Assembly: GCA_904420245.1 (NCBI GenBank)
Contig: CAJFUL010000002.1
Coordinates: 1-56,178, forward strand
DNA length: 56,178 bases
From: Candidatus Paralachnospira avium
GTDB lineage: Bacteria; Bacillota; Clostridia; Lachnospirales; Lachnospiraceae
Reading direction: 5' to 3'
Below the pieces are notes generated by a model that did not search any database, had not been told where the DNA came from, and saw nothing but the letters and a program-made list of their open reading frames with translations. The position numbers and the translations under genes were made by a program. Of the stretch, positions 17,048 to 26,330 are shown piece by piece. Positions within the stretch are counted from its first letter, which is position 1. Every line of letters begins with the position of its first letter.

Positions 17048-19045
17048 CTATTTGCAAAATACGGTATACACATTGTTCCATAGCATCATAAAAATGATAA
17101 CCCCCGAAACAAACGTCACCGCCGTATTATAGGTTTTTTCCCGGACTTTCCAAGTAAACCGTCTACTGTTCACACATAGATAGATGGGTAGCAAGAGAGG
17201 CAAATAATACCGTCCCTGCACCCCCATGATATTTAAACTTCCCGGCTCCGTATAAGTCAGATACATCGATGTCCAGATCAAAACAATTGCTGCCGCCGCA
17301 CATAAAAACATCCATATCCGCCGGCCGGCCGTCATTTGAAAATATTGCCTTCCGCTATTGTCCGCCACAGCGAGAAAGGCCATATAGATTACAGAGATAT
17401 AACCCAATCCAGCCATGCCAAAATGTCCTAAATTCCGAAATACAGAGTCACCGATCAAATAATCCCACCAGGTCGACGCGATATTTTTGATCAGAATCCA
17501 TATATAAGTTATAGGGTGTACAAAAATAAGCGACATTTGTTTTGCAATGCTGACATCCCCTCCTCTGGTATCCCCAGAGGTGCTGGGCGAGATCAACTGC
17601 GGCAAAACAAACGTAGACATCAGCAGCAAAAATAACAGGATTACTCCCACGCTCATCAGGCGGCGCTTTTTAACGCTTTTAAAGCATTCTTTGGGAATTA
17701 AGAAAAAGAGCAGGACCAAAGGCGCGTAAACGGCTTTCGGCAAAATACCCCAAGTTAAGACTGCGCCTCCTATAAAATACGTTTTCCAGGAAACATCCTT
17801 TTCCTTTTCGCCCGCTTTTGCCGCTTCTGCCAAAATCATTGCGATTCCTAATATAATAAACGCCATTACTGTGGGATCGCTGGAATAACAACTGGCCAAA
17901 AGCAAAGGTTCCGGCATCAGTCCAACCGCCAATAAAATCCGTTTTCCAACCGGTATTATTTTAATCCCCAGCGTCATCACGATACAGTACACGAGAAGCC
18001 CCGCCAGCCTTCCCAGCCGATAGATAACCGTAAATGGAAGATTAAGAAACCTCCCCGCCTTGATCGTCAAAGCCTGCAGCACATAAGACGGCGCTGTCAG
18101 CCCTGCACTAAGCCCCGCCACTGCGCTTGTCCCTTCTTCATAAAGAGCGTTTTCGTTGATGGCTTCGGTTTGCTCCTGTAATTCCTCCTTGGATGCCGGA
18201 AGATTATATGGCCAGGACTCTATCCCGCATATAAAATAAGAAGCTGCCTCATCTGTCAATAACTGTCCTCCCGGCCAAACAGACATTTGATACGCGCGCA
18301 TAAAATGAGTTTCTTCATCCCACACGACTTTATTGGGCGGAAGCAGCAAAATCAGAATACTTCCCGCTACAATCGAAAGCATCAGAAAGACATATTCTAA
18401 CTTCCGGGAGAAGAACTCATGAAAGGCCCAAAATATTATGAGCAATCCGCCGATTCCAGACACCAGATACACCCGGTACCAATTCACAGAAACCTCATTG
18501 ACAACGGAAAAATCCGTGATGGTCAAAGGAAACGAACTTAAATCTATATAAGTAAGCCCAGGCTCCAACAACAATGCTTCATCCGTATACAACTCAATAT
18601 ACTCTACATTTTCATCAATATTGATAACAGACTCTCTAATGAAAGCATTATTCTTATCCTGGATCACTCTTACTTCTTCTCTGCCCAACCGGTTCCTATA
18701 ACCGATTGTTACCTGCATATCTAGCAATCCGTCATAATCGTATGAATATTTCAGTTTATCCACATAAACGCCGTTCAACTCAAGACGGATCGTACCACTT
18801 TCTCCATTATATTCATAGCCGCCTTCCGTTTTAACAAATCCCGTCGGCACAATGCTCCTCTCGTCAATCTGAAGAATGCCTTTTTCATTCTCCGGCAGCA
18901 TTATACATTTTAAATTTGACGCAAACTCCACTGCAGCCACAGCAATTATGAGCAGCACACACCCCACCGCAAGCTTTTTCCAAACAGTCCAAGCGCGAAA
19001 ATAGTGAAAAAATCTTTTAATCTTATTTGTCCAGATATCCTTCAT
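17048..19045 (-). CDS. DUF2142 family polytopic membrane protein
   Basis: 665 residues: TM helix at about 25-45, exposed beta-rich domain (about 50-190), then about ten TM helices. The sequences VVWDEETHFMRAYQMS and, near the C-terminus, GVQGRYYLPLLLP are hallmarks of DUF2142 (PF09913), a GT-C-like family that accompanies surface polysaccharide loci. The acidic DEE in the first outer loop could be the catalytic site of a polyprenyl-phosphate-dependent transferase. That activity is inferred from fold and not established. Ribosome-binding site AGAGG. It is last in the glf-led operon and sits at the point where base composition becomes AT-rich. Confidence 0.82.
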   Translation of the reverse strand: MKDIWTNKIKRFFHYFRAWTVWKKLAVGCVLLIIAVAAVEFASNLKCIMLPENEKGILQIDERSIVPTGFVKTEGGYEYNGESGTIRLELNGVYVDKLKYSYDYDGLLDMQVTIGYRNRLGREEVRVIQDKNNAFIRESVINIDENVEYIELYTDEALLLEPGLTYIDLSSFPLTITDFSVVNEVSVNWYRVYLVSGIGGLLIIFWAFHEFFSRKLEYVFLMLSIVAGSILILLLPPNKVVWDEETHFMRAYQMSVWPGGQLLTDEAASYFICGIESWPYNLPASKEELQEQTEAINENALYEEGTSAVAGLSAGLTAPSYVLQALTIKAGRFLNLPFTVIYRLGRLAGLLVYCIVMTLGIKIIPVGKRILLAVGLMPEPLLLASCYSSDPTVMAFIILGIAMILAEAAKAGEKEKDVSWKTYFIGGAVLTWGILPKAVYAPLVLLFFLIPKECFKSVKKRRLMSVGVILLFLLLMSTFVLPQLISPSTSGDTRGGDVSIAKQMSLIFVHPITYIWILIKNIASTWWDYLIGDSVFRNLGHFGMAGLGYISVIYMAFLAVADNSGRQYFQMTAGRRIWMFLCAAAAIVLIWTSMYLTYTEPGSLNIMGVQGRYYLPLLLPIYLCVNSRRFTWKVREKTYNTAVTFVSGVIIFMMLWNNVYTVFCK

Positions 19046-19057
19046 CCTCTTTACCTT

Positions 19058-19903
19058 TTAACGCATTTTTCCGTTTACTTTTTTCGCATTGACCCACAGA
19101 TAGATCTGGATCAGTTCATTCCTGGCGTGGCGGATCAGCATGCTGACTGCCCGCTCAAACCGGTTCAAATGCACCACGCCCAGGGCATTGTGCTTTTTTA
19201 ACAGCTTCCGGTGCTCGTCGTTGTAAGTTTTCCGGCCGCTGTTGATCAGCGTTCCGGTATTGGAATCGTTGCGGACCCGGAAGCCGTTCAGTTCCTCATG
19301 GATCACATAGATCTTTCCCAGACAGGCCATCCGCAGCCACAGGTCAAAATCCAGGATATAGGGAAATTCAGGATCGAATCCCCCGGCGCGCTCATAGGAA
19401 CTCCTGGGAAACAGCGTGTTGCAGGGCGCGCCGAAAAAGCTTTTGAAGATCAGCGCCCGCTTGGCCACCTTCCGGCCGTCCAGAAGACCGGATCTGGGAT
19501 ACCGCTTGAAGCAGCCGGTCCGCTTTCCCTCCTCATCGATCAGAGAAGTATCGCTCATGGCCAGCGTCACCTCCGGATGGGCCAGCAAGGCCCCCAGTTC
19601 CTTCTCGATGCTGTCCTCGTAGAGCACATCGTCGGCGCAGATCAGCTTGATATATTCACCCCTGGCTTCCGCCAGGCACTTATTCCAGTTTCCGGTCATT
19701 CCCAGATTCTTTTCATTGCGGACCAGCCGCACACGGGGATCCCGGACAGACCGGACAATCTCCACCGTATCATCCTTGGAACAGTCGTCCACCACCACCA
19801 GCTCGATATTCTCATATTTCTGTCCCAGGACCGATTCCATGGTTGCCCTGATATAACGGGCGCTGTTGTAGGCGGGAATACAGACGCTTACAAGAGGATT
19901 CAT
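19058..19903 (-). CDS. GT2 glycosyltransferase
   Basis: 281-residue cytoplasmic GT-A enzyme. VSVCIPAYNSA opens the nucleotide-binding strand, VVDDCSKDD follows, the metal motif is CADDV, and FDLWLRMA resembles the acceptor-side region of family 2 enzymes. The ATG is preceded by AAGGAG. The gene overlaps the DUF2304 gene by 4 bp and lies 12 bp before the DUF2142 gene. It probably adds one residue of the repeat unit. Sugar specificity is not readable. Confidence 0.88.
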   Translation of the reverse strand: MNPLVSVCIPAYNSARYIRATMESVLGQKYENIELVVVDDCSKDDTVEIVRSVRDPRVRLVRNEKNLGMTGNWNKCLAEARGEYIKLICADDVLYEDSIEKELGALLAHPEVTLAMSDTSLIDEEGKRTGCFKRYPRSGLLDGRKVAKRALIFKSFFGAPCNTLFPRSSYERAGGFDPEFPYILDFDLWLRMACLGKIYVIHEELNGFRVRNDSNTGTLINSGRKTYNDEHRKLLKKHNALGVVHLNRFERAVSMLIRHARNELIQIYLWVNAKKVNGKMR

Positions 19904-20274
19904 TTTTCCTGCTCCTTTTTCTCCATTTCCTTCATCTGCTCTTCCAGAGTGTTGTTGTCCAAAGCGATCCTCTGCACCAGCTCCTTGACCCTGGTCTCCA
20001 GCTGGGAGATGCGCATGGACATAAAAAAGCTCTTGACCATCAGCAGGAAGATCACCAGCAGATAGATGAAATTAGCCGTGGACATGGTGCCCACCAGATC
20101 AGAAAGCCAGTCCGCCGCTCCCGGAAAGACGCTGAAGATCACCAGCAGCAGGGCGAAAGCCACCCAGAACATGGAATCCTCGATCTTCGCCTTGGCATGA
20201 CGGATCTTCCGCATCATCACCACCAGGATTAGTAATGACATTAAGATCAGGATCACTCTCAGTACCGTTGTCAT
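19900..20274 (-). CDS. DUF2304 family small membrane protein
   Basis: 124 residues with three hydrophobic segments (about 5-20, 35-55, 65-85) and a charged, heptad-rich tail (about 88-124). The arrangement and the FWVAFALLLVIFSVFPG region fit DUF2304 (PF10066), which typically sits next to a DPM-like GT2 gene, exactly as here. It may anchor or assist that transferase in making a polyprenyl-phosphate sugar. It overlaps both neighbours by 4 bp. Confidence 0.8.
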   Translation of the reverse strand: MTTVLRVILILMSLLILVVMMRKIRHAKAKIEDSMFWVAFALLLVIFSVFPGAADWLSDLVGTMSTANFIYLLVIFLLMVKSFFMSMRISQLETRVKELVQRIALDNNTLEEQMKEMEKKEQEK

Positions 20275-20996
20275 ACCTGCTCCTCCCCCGTTTTTTTCCG
20301 GTATTTTTTATCCCGTTTCCTGAAGTTCTGCACCAGCAGAATAGAAAATAACATCTTACTCATATATTTGACGGCGTTGACCGGATTCAGGTAGCTGACG
20401 CCCGCGATCCGCTCGTCCATGGTCACCTGGACCTCCGTCACCTTGGCCCCCTGCTTGAGGAGATAGGAGACCGTATCCGGTTCCGGTCCGTAATTTAAGC
20501 TCAGGGCGAATTCCTCGATCATCTTCCGGCTGAACATCCGCATCCCGGAAGTGGGATCCTTGATCCTCGTTCCTGTGGTAAGGCGGATGGCCAGGGAGAT
20601 CATGTTGCTTCCCAGCATCCGCATGGTCCTGGGCTTTTTCTCCGTCACAAAGCGGGACCCGATGACGATGTCATACCCCTCCGCCATCTTATCCTTCATG
20701 GCCTGGATATACTCGGGGCGGTGCTGTCCGTCTCCGTCAAACTGGATGGCATACGTATAATGATGCTCCCAGGCGTATTTGAGGCCTGCCTGAAAGCCTC
20801 CCGCCAGCCCCAGATTCACCGGCAGGTCCAGGAGACGGTAGCCGTTTTTCCGGCAGATCTGAGCCGTACTATCCTTGGACCCGTCATTGACCACGATATA
20901 GTCAAACTGAGGATATTCCTCCCGCAGCCGGTCCACCACACACTCAATGTTCTTTTCCTCATTATACGCAGGAATGATGATCAGTAAATCAGACAT
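20271..20996 (-). CDS. GT2 glycosyltransferase, DPM/GtrB-like
   Basis: About 241 residues without C-terminal TM anchors. Landmarks are LLIIIPAYNEEKNI, YIVVNDGSKDST, the nucleotide/metal motif QFDGDGQH and the IVIGSRF strand found in polyprenyl-phosphate sugar synthases. I place the start at the ATG at 20996, which overlaps the upstream TGA and has GGAGGAAG in good position; the frame is open further to 21011. The adjacent DUF2304 protein probably supplies the membrane attachment this enzyme lacks. Confidence 0.88.
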   Translation of the reverse strand: MSDLLIIIPAYNEEKNIECVVDRLREEYPQFDYIVVNDGSKDSTAQICRKNGYRLLDLPVNLGLAGGFQAGLKYAWEHHYTYAIQFDGDGQHRPEYIQAMKDKMAEGYDIVIGSRFVTEKKPRTMRMLGSNMISLAIRLTTGTRIKDPTSGMRMFSRKMIEEFALSLNYGPEPDTVSYLLKQGAKVTEVQVTMDERIAGVSYLNPVNAVKYMSKMLFSILLVQNFRKRDKKYRKKTGEEQV

Positions 20997-21973
20997 CACT
21001 GCTTCCTCCAATACCGTTTATTCATGCTGCAGGCCCGCACGATCCTCCCTGGCAGCTTTTGATACCGCTTTCCCAGCAGGTATCCCATATATTTGCATCC
21101 GCTTCCCCAGATCAGAGAAGGGATCAGATAAAACTTCCCTTTTTTCCACAGATAGGCCATGGTGCTCTTCACCAGGCGGATGCCCTCTCCCTCGGAACGG
21201 ATCCCGCCGAACACATCGGGAAACTGGGCCTGGGATACGGCCAGATCAAAATTCCGGTGGAACTGGGCCGCGCCGGAAAGATTGTGAGAATGCACCACTC
21301 TGGCCTCTGCCGCGTAGGCGATGGCATATCCGGCCTTTACGGCCCTGCCGGCAAAGATCATGTCCTCGTTGAAAATGGTCCGCTCCGGAAAGCCTCCCTG
21401 TTTCCAGAAGAGCTCCCTCCTGTAAGCGGCGCACACATTGGAGGCGAAAAACGTCTTGATGCCAAGGCCGGGAATATCCTCCGCCGTCTTCAGGCGGCTT
21501 TCCTCCGGATAATTGAAGCTCCTGGTATAGCGCTCGATGAACCTGCAATCCTCCCTGGGGAGCTGTCTCCCGTAGGAGATCAGGATCTCCCGGTCTCCTG
21601 CGCGGCCCTGCTCCCCTCCGCAGAAGCTCCCGAAAAAAGGGCGCAGGAGCTCCTCCGTCATATACTCGTCTCCAGGCACCGCATCCTGGGTCATACAGAC
21701 CACTACTTCGCTCTCGCAAAATCCGATGCCCCGGTTCCTGGTGCCGCCATGGTCAAACTCCTCCTTTTGCAGATAATGGACCTCCGTGGGAATCCGGCAG
21801 TCAAAAGCCCAGTCCTCACCGGACTTCTCCGACCCGTCCACCGTCACCATCAGCACGATCTTTTCCGGCCGCTTTCTCTGCCGCTCCAGCATAGCCAGCA
21901 GCTCTTTCAGTTTTCTGTCAGGCTTATATACGGGAACCACCACATCAAAGGTTCCATACTGTCCTTCTTTCAT
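20996..21973 (-). CDS. GT2 glycosyltransferase, rhamnosyltransferase-like
   Basis: 325 residues. FDVVVPVYKPD, then a CMTQDAVP donor-site segment in place of a classical DxD, HGGTRNRGIGF before it, and IFNEDMIFAGRAVKAGY followed by VVHSHNLS at the acceptor side. This set of motifs is typical of GT2 rhamnosyltransferases of the RfbN/RgpB type. rmlC in the same locus agrees with a dTDP-rhamnose donor. The start overlaps the flippase stop by 4 bp. Confidence 0.85.
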   Translation of the reverse strand: MKEGQYGTFDVVVPVYKPDRKLKELLAMLERQRKRPEKIVLMVTVDGSEKSGEDWAFDCRIPTEVHYLQKEEFDHGGTRNRGIGFCESEVVVCMTQDAVPGDEYMTEELLRPFFGSFCGGEQGRAGDREILISYGRQLPREDCRFIERYTRSFNYPEESRLKTAEDIPGLGIKTFFASNVCAAYRRELFWKQGGFPERTIFNEDMIFAGRAVKAGYAIAYAAEARVVHSHNLSGAAQFHRNFDLAVSQAQFPDVFGGIRSEGEGIRLVKSTMAYLWKKGKFYLIPSLIWGSGCKYMGYLLGKRYQKLPGRIVRACSMNKRYWRKQ

Positions 21974-23235
21974 TTCTCACGCCTCATCGCCCTTCTGTAC
22001 TGATACCAGACATCCCCGAAAAACAGGAGCACCAGGATCCCCATGGCTCCCGTGTAGCAGGCGGCTCCTCCCAGGATCCCGAAACGGGTCACCAGCGCGG
22101 AAGAGCCCAAAAGGGCAGCCAGCGCGGAAACTCCGTAGCAGACCAGGATCTGTTTCTGTTTTCTCATGGTGGTCAGCGCGTAATACAGGAGCATGGCCGC
22201 CGCGTTGAATCCGCCGCCGAAGATCAGGAGCACCAGAGCTCCCCTGTACGCCGAAAGATCATGGCCGAACAGGAAGGAGAGCACAGGGATACCGATCAGA
22301 TAAGCTCCCAGGCAGCAGACCGCCGTAAGGAGCACGATCCCCGCCAGCAGCCTGTATACGATCCCCCGGAATTTCTCCCACTGCCTCTCCTCGTAGCTCT
22401 TTCCCATGGTGGTCAAAAGCGGCTTGAAGATAAATCCGCTGAGCAGATTGATGGTGGAAGTGGGCAGATAGAGATCCGTATAATAGGTGACTGCCTCCGC
22501 GCTCATGCGGGCATCCACCGCGTACTTCGCCGCGTTGCATATATATAAATATAAAAAACTTCCCAAAAACAAAAAGAAACAGTCCCGCAGCAGGGAAAAG
22601 ACCCGGTCCCAAGCTCTCGAGAGCCGGAGCGGCTCGAATTCCCGGATGATGACCAGATCGAAGACGGCAAAGGCAAACACCGCTGCCGCCACCGCCGCCC
22701 CGCTGGCGATGACGATGTCCCCTGAGATCATGACCGTGACGATGAAAACCCCGCCGGAAAACACGGTTCGGAAGGCCATGGACTTTCCGGCGATGTCCAG
22801 CCGTCCCCTCCGGTGAAACTCTCCTTCAAAGACGTCGGCGATCCCGTCCATCATCTTGTAAAAGCACATCAGCAGGATCACGGAAGCACGCACGCCCTCC
22901 GCCCCGGTCACAAGGACATAGAGCACGCCGGCGACAGCCATGGCTATGCTGGTGACGACCCGGCTGGAGAGATATTCCTGAAAACTGTACTGGCGGGATA
23001 CGTCCGTCACCTGGAACGGCCGCACTTCATAATATCCGATGGTGAGGAGCATCTGTCCCGTGGTGAATGCAATGGAAAAGATCCCTCCATAATAGGCGCC
23101 TGCCGCCCTGGCCGCCGCCGCGAAAAGCAGGATGCTGGCCAGCGCGAAGATCAGGCTCCCCACCATATTCCAAAATACGTTTTTCTTTCCCTGATTCTTC
23201 CCGTCTCCCAGGATCAGGGCCTTCCATCTGCTCAT
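21970..23235 (-). CDS. Oligosaccharide flippase (Wzx/MATE-like)
   Basis: About 421 residues and 12 or so hydrophobic segments spread over the whole length, as in polysaccharide flippases of the MOP superfamily. It would move undecaprenyl-linked repeat units across the membrane. The frame is open upstream to a TTG at 23253 inside glf, but the ATG at 23235 starts one base after the glf stop with GCAGG upstream, so I prefer it. A Wzy-like polymerase is encoded at 26361-27749, which would complete a Wzx/Wzy route. Confidence 0.82.
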   Translation of the reverse strand: MSRWKALILGDGKNQGKKNVFWNMVGSLIFALASILLFAAAARAAGAYYGGIFSIAFTTGQMLLTIGYYEVRPFQVTDVSRQYSFQEYLSSRVVTSIAMAVAGVLYVLVTGAEGVRASVILLMCFYKMMDGIADVFEGEFHRRGRLDIAGKSMAFRTVFSGGVFIVTVMISGDIVIASGAAVAAAVFAFAVFDLVIIREFEPLRLSRAWDRVFSLLRDCFFLFLGSFLYLYICNAAKYAVDARMSAEAVTYYTDLYLPTSTINLLSGFIFKPLLTTMGKSYEERQWEKFRGIVYRLLAGIVLLTAVCCLGAYLIGIPVLSFLFGHDLSAYRGALVLLIFGGGFNAAAMLLYYALTTMRKQKQILVCYGVSALAALLGSSALVTRFGILGGAACYTGAMGILVLLFFGDVWYQYRRAMRREK

Positions 23236-23236
23236 C

Positions 23237-24358
23237 TTACAGCCTGCTTCCAAATTCTTTCTCCGCCTTGTCCATGGCAGACTCGATCACCTTGTCCATA
23301 TCGTAGTACCGGTACTCCGCCAGGCGCCCTCCAAAGAGGACCTTCTCCTCCCCGGCTCCGAGGCGGGCGTATTCCTGGTACAGAGACTGATTTCTCTCAT
23401 CGTTGACGGGATAATAGGGCTCCATGCCCTCCTCCCAGGTCACCGGATATTCCCTGGTGACGACGGTCTTCTCAGTCTGGCTGTAGGGGACTGTGCAGTC
23501 AAAGTGCTTGTGCTCAATGGTCCTGGTATAAGGCACTTCCCTGGCCGTATGGTTCACCACGGCCACTCCCTGAAAATTGTCCGTGTCGTAGATGTCGTCC
23601 TCAAAGCGGAGGCTCCTGTATTCCAGACGGCCGAACCGGTAGCCGAAATACGCATCGATGGTCCCTGTATAGACGATCCGGTCTCCCATGGCGTCAAACC
23701 TGGCCTTGTCCGCCAGATAATCCGTATCCAGCAGCACATCGCAGTCCTCAAAGAGCTTCTCTATGAGGCCATTGTAGCCGCCGATGGGGATCCCCTGATA
23801 ACGGTCGTTGAAATAATTATTGTCATAAGTATACCGGACCGGAAGCCGCTTGATGATGAAGCTGGGAAGATCCCTGCAGTCCCGCCCCCACTGTTTCTCC
23901 GTGTATCCCTTGATCAGCTTCTCGTAAATATCCGTGCCCACCAGGGAAATGGCCTGCTCCTCCAGATTGGAGGGCTCGCCCGTTACGGAGCTTCTCTGCT
24001 CTTCGATCTTCTTCCTGGCTTCCTCCGGCGTGGAGACTCCCCACATCTTGCTGAATGTATTCATGTTAAAGGGCATATTATACATCTGGCCGTGGTAATT
24101 GGCCACCGGGCTGTTGGTATAGCGGTTGAACTCAGCCAGGCTGTTCACGAAATCCCAGACTTTTTTATTGGAGGTATGGAAGATATGGGCGCCGTACCGG
24201 TGCACGGGAATCCCTTCGATCTCCTCACAGTAAAGGTTCCCTCCCAGATGGCTCCGCTTTTCGATGACCAAACAGCTTTTTCCATTCTGCCTGGCATACC
24301 AGGCCATCACGCCGCCGAACAGGCCGCCTCCTACGATCACATAATCATATCTGTCCAT
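23237..24358 (-). CDS. glf: UDP-galactopyranose mutase
   Basis: Cytoplasmic flavoenzyme interconverting UDP-Galp and UDP-Galf, the donor of galactofuranose. The N-terminal FAD-binding motif is VGGGLFGG (residues 9-16). KRSHLGGNLYCEE, HRYGAHIFHTS, the substrate-loop region NRYTNSPVA and EKQWGRD are all family landmarks. Length 373 is standard. It heads the operon with a promoter about 50-80 bp upstream that lies against the leuA terminator. Galactofuranose is therefore expected in the surface glycan. Confidence 0.95.
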   Translation of the reverse strand: MDRYDYVIVGGGLFGGVMAWYARQNGKSCLVIEKRSHLGGNLYCEEIEGIPVHRYGAHIFHTSNKKVWDFVNSLAEFNRYTNSPVANYHGQMYNMPFNMNTFSKMWGVSTPEEARKKIEEQRSSVTGEPSNLEEQAISLVGTDIYEKLIKGYTEKQWGRDCRDLPSFIIKRLPVRYTYDNNYFNDRYQGIPIGGYNGLIEKLFEDCDVLLDTDYLADKARFDAMGDRIVYTGTIDAYFGYRFGRLEYRSLRFEDDIYDTDNFQGVAVVNHTAREVPYTRTIEHKHFDCTVPYSQTEKTVVTREYPVTWEEGMEPYYPVNDERNQSLYQEYARLGAGEEKVLFGGRLAEYRYYDMDKVIESAMDKAEKEFGSRL

Positions 24359-24406
24359 GAAAAAATCTCCATTCCTCTCTGCTTTCCTGTGCCCATAGTT
24401 ATCAGT

Positions 24407-24435
24407 ATTCTACTACAGATCCCCTGTAAATGCAA
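24407..24435 (-). promoter_or_regulatory. Promoter of the glf operon
   Basis: Minus strand TTGCAT (24435-24430), 17-nt spacer, TAGAAT (24412-24407). The -35 element directly abuts the leuA terminator stem, so the terminator insulates this promoter from leuA transcription. Confidence 0.65.
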
Positions 24436-24465
24436 GGACTCCGGCGGTTTTAGCCGCCGGAGTCC
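24436..24465 (-). terminator. leuA terminator
   Basis: A perfect 12-bp stem GGACTCCGGCGG / CCGCCGGAGTCC with a 6-nt loop begins 13 bases after the leuA stop. The following tract on the minus strand is only moderately T-rich (TTGCATTT). Confidence 0.7.
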
Positions 24466-24477
24466 GTATTCTCTTTC

Positions 24478-26139
24478 TTATTTAAACAGCCTGTTCAGTC
24501 CGCTGAACAACGCCCTGTGAGACGCCCTGGTGATATTGGGGCTCACACCGACGCCGTAGGTGACCTTTCCGCTGTCCACATCCATGATCTTGATATAGGC
24601 AGCCGCCTGAGCATGGGAACCTTCGCCCAGAGCGTGCTCCGAATAATCCAGCACCTTCACATGGACCCCGGCCGTCTCCTCGACAGCCGCACGCACCGCA
24701 TCGATGGGGCCGTTTCCGACTCCCCTGGCGGAGAGGATCGTGCCTCTGCACTTATAGGTCAGCTTCGCCAGAGTATCTACATCGCTGTCGCCCACGTCCG
24801 TGATCTCACAGCGGATAAAGTTGAAGGGCTCCTTGGCAGACAGATACTCTTTCTTGAACAGCTCCATGATCTGCTCCGGCGCCACCTCGCCATGGGCCTC
24901 TGCCACGCTCTGGACCACATCGGCGAATTCTCTGTGCATCCCCTTGGGCATCTTGAAGCCGTAGAGCGTATCCATCACAAAGGCTACGCCGCCCTTGCCC
25001 GACTGGCTGTTGATGCGGACGATGGGCTCGTAATCCCGTCCGAGATCGGAAGGATCCACAGGCAGATAGGGCACCTCCCAATAAGGGCTCTTCCTGGTCT
25101 TGAGAGCCCGGACCCCTTTGTTGATGGCATCCTGATGGGAACCGGAGAAAGCGGTGAACACCAGCTTGCCGGCGTAAGGATGCCTGGGATCGATCTCCAT
25201 CTTCGTACATCTTTCGTATACTTCAATGATCTCCCGGATATTCTCAATGTCCAGATTGGGATTGATCCCCTGGGAGAACATGTTGTAAGCGATATTCAGC
25301 ACATCCACATTTCCGGTCCGCTCCCCGTTTCCGAAGAGAGTCCCCTCCACCCGGTCCGCTCCCGCCAGGAGGGCCAGCTCCGTGGCCGCCACGCCGGTGC
25401 CCCGGTCATTGTGAGGATGGACGCTCAGGATGATGGAATCCCTGTCCTTGAAATGGGTATTCATCCACTCGATCTGATCGGCATACACATTGGGAGTCGT
25501 CATCTCCACAGTGGACGGGAGATTGAAGATCATGGGATGCTCCTTCGTGGGCCCCCATACCTCCTGGACTGCCGTGCATACCTCCAGAGCATAGTCCAGC
25601 TCCGTCCCGGTAAAACTCTCGGGAGAATACTCCAGGATGATCTCTCCAGGGAAGTCCTTTGCCCTCTCCTTGACCATCTTGGCTCCGTCTATGGCGATCT
25701 GCTTGATCTGCTCTTTATCCATGCCGAATACCACATCCCGCTGAAGGGTGGATGTGGAATTATAGATATGTACGATGGCGCGGTTTAACCCCTTAAGGGA
25801 CTCAAACGTCCTGTCGATCAAATGCTCCCTGCACTGCACCAGTACCTGGACCGTCACGTCATCGGGGATCAGTTTCCTGTCCACCAACTCCCTCAGGAAA
25901 TCATACTCGATCTGGGAAGAGGAGGGGAAACCCACCTCGATCTCCTTGAAGCCCAGCTTCACCAGGAGATTGAACATCTCGATCTTTTCTTCCACCACCA
26001 TGGGCTCCACAAGGGCCTGGTTGCCGTCCCGAAGGTCCACGCTGCACCAGATGGGAGCCTTCTCGATCTCCTTATCCGGCCATGTCCGCTCCGGAAGATG
26101 TACGACAGGTACTCTTTTATATCTCTGATAATTTAACAT
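24478..26139 (-). CDS. leuA: 2-isopropylmalate synthase
   Basis: Catalyses the acetyl-CoA plus 2-oxoisovalerate condensation that commits carbon to leucine. The DRE-TIM catalytic motif is CSVDLRDGNQ near residues 32-41. The metal-binding HPHNDRG and GNGERTGN segments follow, and a C-terminal LeuA allosteric domain fills about 420-553 (leucine feedback site). At 553 residues it is the long form. Other leucine genes are absent, so leuA stands alone between two polysaccharide segments. It has its own promoter and a leader of about 185 nt. Confidence 0.94.
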   Translation of the reverse strand: MLNYQRYKRVPVVHLPERTWPDKEIEKAPIWCSVDLRDGNQALVEPMVVEEKIEMFNLLVKLGFKEIEVGFPSSSQIEYDFLRELVDRKLIPDDVTVQVLVQCREHLIDRTFESLKGLNRAIVHIYNSTSTLQRDVVFGMDKEQIKQIAIDGAKMVKERAKDFPGEIILEYSPESFTGTELDYALEVCTAVQEVWGPTKEHPMIFNLPSTVEMTTPNVYADQIEWMNTHFKDRDSIILSVHPHNDRGTGVAATELALLAGADRVEGTLFGNGERTGNVDVLNIAYNMFSQGINPNLDIENIREIIEVYERCTKMEIDPRHPYAGKLVFTAFSGSHQDAINKGVRALKTRKSPYWEVPYLPVDPSDLGRDYEPIVRINSQSGKGGVAFVMDTLYGFKMPKGMHREFADVVQSVAEAHGEVAPEQIMELFKKEYLSAKEPFNFIRCEITDVGDSDVDTLAKLTYKCRGTILSARGVGNGPIDAVRAAVEETAGVHVKVLDYSEHALGEGSHAQAAAYIKIMDVDSGKVTYGVGVSPNITRASHRALFSGLNRLFK

Positions 26140-26330
26140 GATCTATCGTCCTTTCTGTCTCGTCAATGATTTTCCGCTTTCAAAACCGGCAAGTTCATAG
26201 TCGGTAGATCACGCTGTACTTTTCTATGATATACATCTTACTCTTCGTGCTGTTTTTCCTAGATGCAGCCCCACAAGTCATCATTCCCATCTGTCTTGAT
26301 CTGGCGGCCATACGACCGCCGCCTTTTTAC
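26140..26330 (-). promoter_or_regulatory. Long 5' leader of leuA
   Basis: From the likely transcription start near 26324 to the leuA ATG at 26139. It begins with an A-run and a hairpin (GGCGG/CCGCC arms, 26303-26307 with 26316-26320) and contains the 31-codon ORF. A T-box signature was looked for and not found. No intrinsic terminator is visible in the leuA direction. Confidence 0.4.
26195..26290 (-). CDS. Candidate 31-codon ORF in the leuA leader
   Basis: Inside the leuA 5' leader an ATG at 26290 opens 31 codons ending TGA at 26195, with a second possible start at codon 19 (MYIIEKYSVIYRL). The composition is Ile/Tyr/Lys-rich with only one Leu codon, the last, so it does not look like a classical leucine attenuator. 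No strong ribosome-binding site precedes it. It could be a regulatory upstream ORF or chance. Confidence 0.2.
   Translation of the reverse strand: MGMMTCGAASRKNSTKSKMYIIEKYSVIYRL

Noticed and set aside
26303-26330. Plus-strand terminator (GGCGG/CCGCC then TTTTT)
   Set aside because: No plus-strand gene ends here; it is better read as a 5' hairpin of the leuA leader on the minus strand.
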